From: an uncultured candidate division Zixibacteria bacterium
GTDB lineage: Bacteria; Zixibacteria; MSB-5A5; GN15; FEB-12
Assembly (NCBI GenBank): GCA_913009765.1
Contig: CAJVYT010000031.1
Location: 1-19,790 of the forward strand
Length of the DNA: 19,790 bases
Reading direction: 5' to 3'
In this document: positions 15,901-19,790 of the stretch, one piece after another
Layout: every line of letters begins with the position of its first letter
Numbering within the stretch: the stretch's first letter is position 1
Notes under the pieces: generated by a model
The model's input: only the letters and a program-made list of their open reading frames with translations
What the model was told of the DNA's origin: nothing
Database searches by the model: none
Position numbers and translations under genes: made by a program

Positions 15901-16602
15901 CTACAATGATAATATTCCGGAAATAAAATTTTCTAAAAATTGAAAATTATATGATTTGATTGACTCTGATTTTTCCTTGTATGCAAAGATGATTTCATCT
16001 TTGGTCTTACCAAACTCTTGCAGTTCATCGGCATACGAATCACACCAGATAGGGATTTCATCAATATCAGCTTCAAAATGAAACTGAATACCTATTGTTT
16101 TGTTTTTTCTAAATGCCTGATTAGTACAATCAGTAGATGTTGCCAAAGGTGCAGCTCCAAATGGAATATTGAATGTATCTCCATGCCAGTGAAATGCATG
16201 GAATCGGTTTGGAATATTTTGAAATAATGAATCTTTTATGCCATCCTCGGTGAGCCTTATTTCATAAGTTCCAATCTCTTTGACATCATTTGGCATAACA
16301 GCAGCTCCCAAAACTTTGGCAAGGATTTGAGCTCCAAAGCAGATACCAAGATATGGTTTGTCTATTCGCACAACGTTTGCTACATAGGAATATAATTTTT
16401 GCACAAACTGATGTTGTTGGTATTCAATTACAGAGTGTGGACAGCCAAGATTGATAACAGCTTCATAATTTTCTACATCAGGAAAATCATTGTTGTTGTA
16501 TGAATGAAAAACCTGATAGGAAATGCCCTTCTGATTAAAGTAATCAAGAATTGTTCCGGCAGATTCAATTTTACAATTTTGTATTATGAGAATTGGTTTC
16601 AT
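15901..16602 (-). CDS. Class-I glutamine amidotransferase (GMP synthase-like), last gene of polyamine operon
   Basis: The 233-residue single-domain protein has the GATase-I triad: nucleophile Cys88 in GICFGAQ, then His175 and Glu177 in GIQFHFEAD. It also has the HWHGDTF segment (138-144) of stand-alone GMP synthase-like amidotransferases. It would release ammonia from an amide or hydrolyse a gamma-glutamyl bond. I chose ATG 16602 (MKPILIIQNC) because the upstream TTG lies inside a repeat hairpin. It is 76 bp after the speE stop, separated by that hairpin, and is the last gene of the polyamine operon. PuuD, which removes glutamate from gamma-glutamyl-GABA in polyamine breakdown, belongs to the same broad fold, so a polyamine-amide role is plausible but unproven; no gamma-glutamylpolyamine synthetase is present. 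The stop TAG coincides with the CTAC flank of a repeat. Confidence 0.88.
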   Translation of the reverse strand: MKPILIIQNCKIESAGTILDYFNQKGISYQVFHSYNNNDFPDVENYEAVINLGCPHSVIEYQQHQFVQKLYSYVANVVRIDKPYLGICFGAQILAKVLGAAVMPNDVKEIGTYEIRLTEDGIKDSLFQNIPNRFHAFHWHGDTFNIPFGAAPLATSTDCTNQAFRKNKTIGIQFHFEADIDEIPIWCDSYADELQEFGKTKDEIIFAYKEKSESIKSYNFQFLENFISGILSL

Positions 16603-16623
16603 ATTTTTTAGACTCGCATTTAG

Positions 16624-16647
16624 ACAGGGCAATGCCCTGTCGGTACA
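16624..16647. repeat. Repeat module ending in TGTCGGTACA, copy 3, inside the operon
   Basis: ACAGGGC-AAT-GCCCTGT followed by CGGTACA, a perfect seven-base-pair stem between speE and the amidotransferase gene. In this position it could affect mRNA stability or coupling between the two genes. Confidence 0.85.
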
Positions 16648-16678
16648 GATAGTTTATTCTTTGAAAATAAATATATTC

Positions 16679-17572
16679 CTATGGCAAGAGTTCTTTGACA
16701 AACTGTGGAAGAGCAAAAGCACCATAATGAATGTCGTTGTTGTAATATTTTGTAACTAATTTTAATTTGTCATACCGTTCTTGGTCAAAATCTTTGAGCG
16801 GGTCATATTTCTTTGAACAAAATCCGAACGACCAAAATGATGAAGGATAGATTGGCATAAAGCAAGTGTACATTTTGGCTATTGGGAAAATATCTGATAA
16901 GTTTTCAAAAAGTGATGCGACTGTTTTTTTGTTATAAAATGGTGATTCTGTTTGAGCAACTAAGATACCGTCATCGCTTAAGCAGTCATATACTTTTTGG
17001 TGGAACTCTTTTTGAAACAAATCAGCAGCCGGTCCGATAGGATCTGAGAGGTCTAAGATTATGACATCAAATTTCTTATCGGTTTCTTCTATAAATTTTT
17101 TGCCGTCAGCAAATAGAAGGTTTGCCCGCGTATCTTGTAAGCCTTTTGTCAGATACGGGAAATGTCGTTTTGAGACTTCGACAACTTCTTTATCTATTTC
17201 ACACATAGTGCATTGCTCTACTTCGGGGTGTTTTAAAACTTCGGTTAAGGCACCGCAATCGCCGCCGCCGATTATCAGAACTTCTTTAGGGGATGGGTGA
17301 GAAAAAAGTGGCACATGAGTTATCATTTCATTGTAGGCGTTGTTGTCATTATCACAAACCATTAAAGAGCCATATAGAACAAGCATTTTGCCAAAGTCTT
17401 TGGTGTCGATAACATCTATACGCTGAAATTCAGATTGTGTAGATTCAACAACTTTATCAATCTTGATTGTAAGCCCGGAAAGCCCGTTATGAAGTTCAGA
17501 ATACCAAACATTCCAAAGATTTTGCATGCTGTCTTCGGATATATATTCCTTTTCTATATCTTTGTTCTGCAT
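16679..17572 (-). CDS. speE: Spermidine synthase-family aminopropyltransferase
   Basis: Transfers the aminopropyl group of decarboxylated AdoMet to a diamine (putrescine to spermidine, or a longer analogue) in the cytoplasm. The 297 residues show the N-terminal beta-strand domain with WYSELHNG (23-30), then YNEMITHVPLFSHP (80-93). The Rossmann domain follows, with VLIIGGGDCG (98-107), CEID (124-127) and DVIILDLSDPIGPAADLF (169-186); Asp174 and Asp177 lie in the diamine/AdoMet-binding loop. The variants IGGGDCG (usually GGGDGG) and YNEM (usually YQEM) are mild departures that may bear on substrate choice. ATG 17572 has TTAGGAG just upstream, overlapping the stop codon of the decarboxylase gene (10-nt gap), a tightly coupled arrangement. 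Confidence 0.95.
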   Translation of the reverse strand: MQNKDIEKEYISEDSMQNLWNVWYSELHNGLSGLTIKIDKVVESTQSEFQRIDVIDTKDFGKMLVLYGSLMVCDNDNNAYNEMITHVPLFSHPSPKEVLIIGGGDCGALTEVLKHPEVEQCTMCEIDKEVVEVSKRHFPYLTKGLQDTRANLLFADGKKFIEETDKKFDVIILDLSDPIGPAADLFQKEFHQKVYDCLSDDGILVAQTESPFYNKKTVASLFENLSDIFPIAKMYTCFMPIYPSSFWSFGFCSKKYDPLKDFDQERYDKLKLVTKYYNNDIHYGAFALPQFVKELLP

Positions 17573-17582
17573 TTTAAAACTC

Positions 17583-18749
17583 CTAATCTATGACAAGGTA
17601 GTCGGGTCGTCGAAGTGAATTAAAGTTTGAGCCTGATACTTCACAATAAGCACCGGTTGATGTAAACATCAATTTGTCGCCAATATTATGTTCAGGTATC
17701 ATAAGACCGTCATACATAACATCAAATGAGTCGCACGTAGGTCCGGCAAGAACCGATAGTTTATGTTCGCCTGTGGCATTGCTGATTACAGGGTATTGAC
17801 ATTGGTCGTATAAAATGCCTGAAAATGTTGAGTAGAGTCCGTCATCCAAATAATACCATATTTTGCCGTCACGCTCCGCTTTGCCAATAATAGAACAGAT
17901 AAGCGTGATAGGCGAGGCGGCGATAAAACGACCGGGTTCAGAAATAACGTGTATCCCCGGTCTGATATGTTTGTCGAGTGCATCTGCTATTGGTTGACAG
18001 AACTCATCAATAGGTAAAATCAGTTCAGTATATTCAACCGGGAACCCGCCGCCGATGTCTAAAAGACGAGTGTCGAACCCGATAACATCAAGTTGATTAA
18101 TAAGTGTGTGTGCCGATTCAATTGCTTTGACATAATTTTCAGAATAGGTGCATTGAGAACCGATATGAAAACAGAGACCGTAAAACTCATGTCCGATTTC
18201 TTTGATTTTACGGGCAAAAGGGAGAACATCTTCAGTCTGACATCCGAATTTATATTGTAAATTTACGACCGCAGTAGAATTTGTATTGATTCTAAAACGG
18301 ATTAGTATTTTAAGTTTTTTGTTGTATCTTTTTAGTTTGTCAATTTCATCAATGTTGTCAATTACGAATAACTCCAGCCCTTTATTGACAGCATAATCAA
18401 ATTCGGGGATTGATTTGATAGGATGAGAATGTATAAGAGTTTTCGGGTCGATACCGGTTTTTAAAACTTTTTTTATTTCACCGGCAGAGCATACATCAAA
18501 ATTTCCCCCACGATTGAAAACCTCGGCGATAATTGCTTCATGTGCGTTTGGTTTAACGGCATAATGAATTTTTACACGGGGAAGGGTAGCTGCTAATGTA
18601 TCATAGTTCCGTCTGATTTCTGTCCTTGATAGAATAAGCGTCGGGGTTGTGTGTTCCCTTTTGTGAAAGAGTTCTTTTACCGCTTGGAGATTAACACCTC
18701 TATTGAGTGCTTTTTTTTCCATCTCAGAAAATTTGATTGAGTAAGTCAT
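17583..18749 (-). CDS. Ornithine/lysine decarboxylase, fold-type III PLP enzyme
   Basis: Makes the diamine (putrescine or cadaverine) used by SpeE. The 388 residues fit the alanine-racemase-fold decarboxylases of the eukaryotic ODC type. Landmarks: PLP lysine Lys66 in HYAVKPN; FHIGSQC (194-200); DIGGGFP (231-237) and EPGR (271-274), which bind the phosphate; and Cys339-Asp340 in GPTCDSFD, the residue pair that completes the active site from the other subunit. The motif GPTCDS(F/L)D and the length favour ornithine or lysine over diaminopimelate or arginine; the exact substrate cannot be fixed from sequence. ATG 18749 starts eight bases after the speD stop, with its AGGAT Shine-Dalgarno overlapping that stop. 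Confidence 0.93.
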   Translation of the reverse strand: MTYSIKFSEMEKKALNRGVNLQAVKELFHKREHTTPTLILSRTEIRRNYDTLAATLPRVKIHYAVKPNAHEAIIAEVFNRGGNFDVCSAGEIKKVLKTGIDPKTLIHSHPIKSIPEFDYAVNKGLELFVIDNIDEIDKLKRYNKKLKILIRFRINTNSTAVVNLQYKFGCQTEDVLPFARKIKEIGHEFYGLCFHIGSQCTYSENYVKAIESAHTLINQLDVIGFDTRLLDIGGGFPVEYTELILPIDEFCQPIADALDKHIRPGIHVISEPGRFIAASPITLICSIIGKAERDGKIWYYLDDGLYSTFSGILYDQCQYPVISNATGEHKLSVLAGPTCDSFDVMYDGLMIPEHNIGDKLMFTSTGAYCEVSGSNFNSLRRPDYLVID

Positions 18750-18757
18750 ACGCTATC

Positions 18758-19156
18758 CTATATTGATTGTGCTGTTACAGGTTTATGAGCAATGACTTCA
18801 TCTAAGTCAGAGGGGATACCTCGTTTAAGTTCTTTCACGGCAGCAGTTTTTGACTCGAGCATTTCTTTCATATATTCAAATGCTTTGTATGGGTCGACAG
18901 TGTCACCGCAGGTAAAGAAATCAACAGCAGCATAGCCGTATTCAGGCCAGGTATGAATAGAAAGGTGTGATTCCGCGATAATAACTACACCGGAGACGCC
19001 TTGCGGGTTATAGTTGTGGAATTTAGAACTGACAATTGTTGCTCCGGCTTTTCGTACCGATTCGTTCATGTACTGTTCAAGCAATTCAATATTATTTAGA
19101 AGTTTGCTGTTACAGTCAGCATACTCAACTATTAAATGTCTGCCTAAAATTTTCAT
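18758..19156 (-). CDS. speD: S-adenosylmethionine decarboxylase proenzyme
   Basis: Produces decarboxylated AdoMet, the aminopropyl donor for SpeE. At 132 residues it is the short prokaryotic class-1B form. The self-cleavage site is Glu62-Ser63 in AESHLSIHTWPE, where Ser63 becomes the pyruvoyl group; His68 and Cys83 (DFFTCG) occupy the same positions as the processing and catalytic residues of the Thermotoga maritima enzyme. The protein is complete. ATG 19156 follows a weak GTGAG. The gene lies 42 bp downstream of the regulator and starts the biosynthetic block speD-decarboxylase-speE. Confidence 0.97.
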   Translation of the reverse strand: MKILGRHLIVEYADCNSKLLNNIELLEQYMNESVRKAGATIVSSKFHNYNPQGVSGVVIIAESHLSIHTWPEYGYAAVDFFTCGDTVDPYKAFEYMKEMLESKTAAVKELKRGIPSDLDEVIAHKPVTAQSI

Positions 19157-19198
19157 GCTATTTTCTCACTTTCAATATCTATATTATAAAACACTTAC

Positions 19199-19716
19199 TT
19201 ACATTTGAGGGGGTGTAACAACCCATATAAATTGAGCAGGTTTATCACTTTTATTCATAATTTGATGGTGTTCATCGGATGTGAAATAAAAGCAGTTGTT
19301 TTTTGAAATTGTATATTCAGTATCATTTTTTACAAGGGTAAGAGTACCTTTTATGACATAACCAAATTGTTCGCCCTGATGCGGATTTGTTTTTTCAAGT
19401 TTTTCACCCGAAAGCAGTTCTATGAAAATCGGATCCATTTCATAATTTGTCGAACCGGAGACTAATAATTCAAAACGAGTCGCACCGGTATTTTCTATTG
19501 GGATTCTTTCTCTTTTTGTGTAGACAATTTGCGGTTCTTTGGTATCTTTAAAAAAATCGGAGAGAGAAATTCCCAAGGCATCCAAAATATCAGAAAGCGA
19601 CTCAAGAGAAATTGAAGTTTCAAAATGTTCACTTTCTACTTGTGAAATAAACCCTTTGGTCAGTTTTGCTCTGTTGGCGAGTTCCTCTTGGGTTAATTCT
19701 GATGTTAACCGTAATG
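19199..19716 (-). CDS. XRE-cupin transcriptional regulator (PuuR-like), N-terminus truncated
   Basis: A helix-turn-helix plus cupin protein, lacking its first 10-15 residues because the contig ends in adapter at 19717. The genomic part begins LRLTSELTQEELANRAKLTK, the first helices of an HTH_3 domain (ending about LSDILDALGISLSDFF). The C-terminal cupin_2 domain follows (NPHQGEQFGYVIKGTLTL through NNCFYFTSDEHHQIMNKS). This architecture is that of PuuR/SutR-type regulators, in which the cupin binds a small ligand; next to polyamine genes the ligand is probably a polyamine. Transcribed into speD after 42 bp, it may autoregulate the operon. An apparent start in MTGVQTCALPIS is adapter translation and must not be used. 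Confidence 0.9.
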
Positions 19717-19790
19717 AGATCGGAAGAGCACACGTCTGAACTCCAGTCACACTGATATATCTCGTATGCCGTCTTCTGCTTGAAAAAAAA
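19717..19790 (+). other. Illumina TruSeq index (P7) adapter with index ACTGATAT, then poly-A
   Basis: AGATCGGAAGAGCACACGTC starts at 19717 (A-tail plus adapter). Bases 19751-19758, ACTGATAT, are the sample index. The P7 end finishes CTTCTGCTTG at 19782 and is followed by eight As, as in reads running off the end of a short insert. Nothing here is genomic. Confidence 0.99.

Noticed and set aside
19539..19739. Plus-strand open frame ending in EIGRAHV
   Set aside because: Its C-terminus is index-adapter translation and it is antisense to the XRE-cupin gene.

Overview
The window is a single assembled contig from an AT-rich bacterium whose sequence runs into untrimmed Illumina adapter at both ends. 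Bases 101-158 are the P5/TruSeq universal adapter, preceded by a T-rich tract and about 55 bases of unknown origin. Bases 19717-19790 are the TruSeq index adapter with index ACTGATAT. Genomic sequence therefore spans about 159-19716, and the genes at both ends are cut. The gene set suggests a Gram-negative of the FCB superphylum or a nearby candidate phylum: a signal-peptide-bearing beta-barrel-like protein of a kind I associate with that group, a fused E1 alpha/beta dehydrogenase, an NfeD-flotillin pair, and intergenic DNA full of short hairpin repeats. This placement is inference; there is no rRNA or other decisive marker.

Layout from left to right: the C-terminal end of a small membrane protein and panC (pantothenate synthesis), on the plus strand; a repeat-rich patch holding a 37-codon TPR-like micro-ORF and an unrecognised one-TM protein gene bracketed by 60-bp direct repeats (59/60 identical); an S9 acylaminoacyl-type peptidase (minus) divergent from a fused two-domain thiamine-diphosphate E1 dehydrogenase (plus); a terminator complex; an NfeD-flotillin operon (minus); a small polytopic membrane protein closely behind valS (minus); mazG (plus); an outer-membrane porin-like protein (plus) with a strong terminator; a 500-bp gene-free repeat cluster; and a minus-strand polyamine operon: XRE-cupin regulator (truncated by the contig end), speD, ornithine/lysine decarboxylase, speE and a class-I glutamine amidotransferase.

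The polyamine operon is the clearest functional unit. SpeD makes decarboxylated AdoMet, the decarboxylase makes the diamine, and SpeE joins them. A cupin-HTH protein of the PuuR type sits upstream as a probable polyamine-sensing regulator, and an amidotransferase of unknown role closes the operon. NfeD and flotillin form the conserved membrane-microdomain pair known from yuaF-yuaG (floT).

The most unusual non-coding signal is a family of modular hairpins in nearly every longer intergenic gap. Loops and flanks (TAGG.../...CCTAC, or TGTCGGTACA) recur while stem sequences differ but stay self-complementary. One pair shows a clean compensatory stem change. Some copies have been put to use as a terminator or as a source of stop codons.
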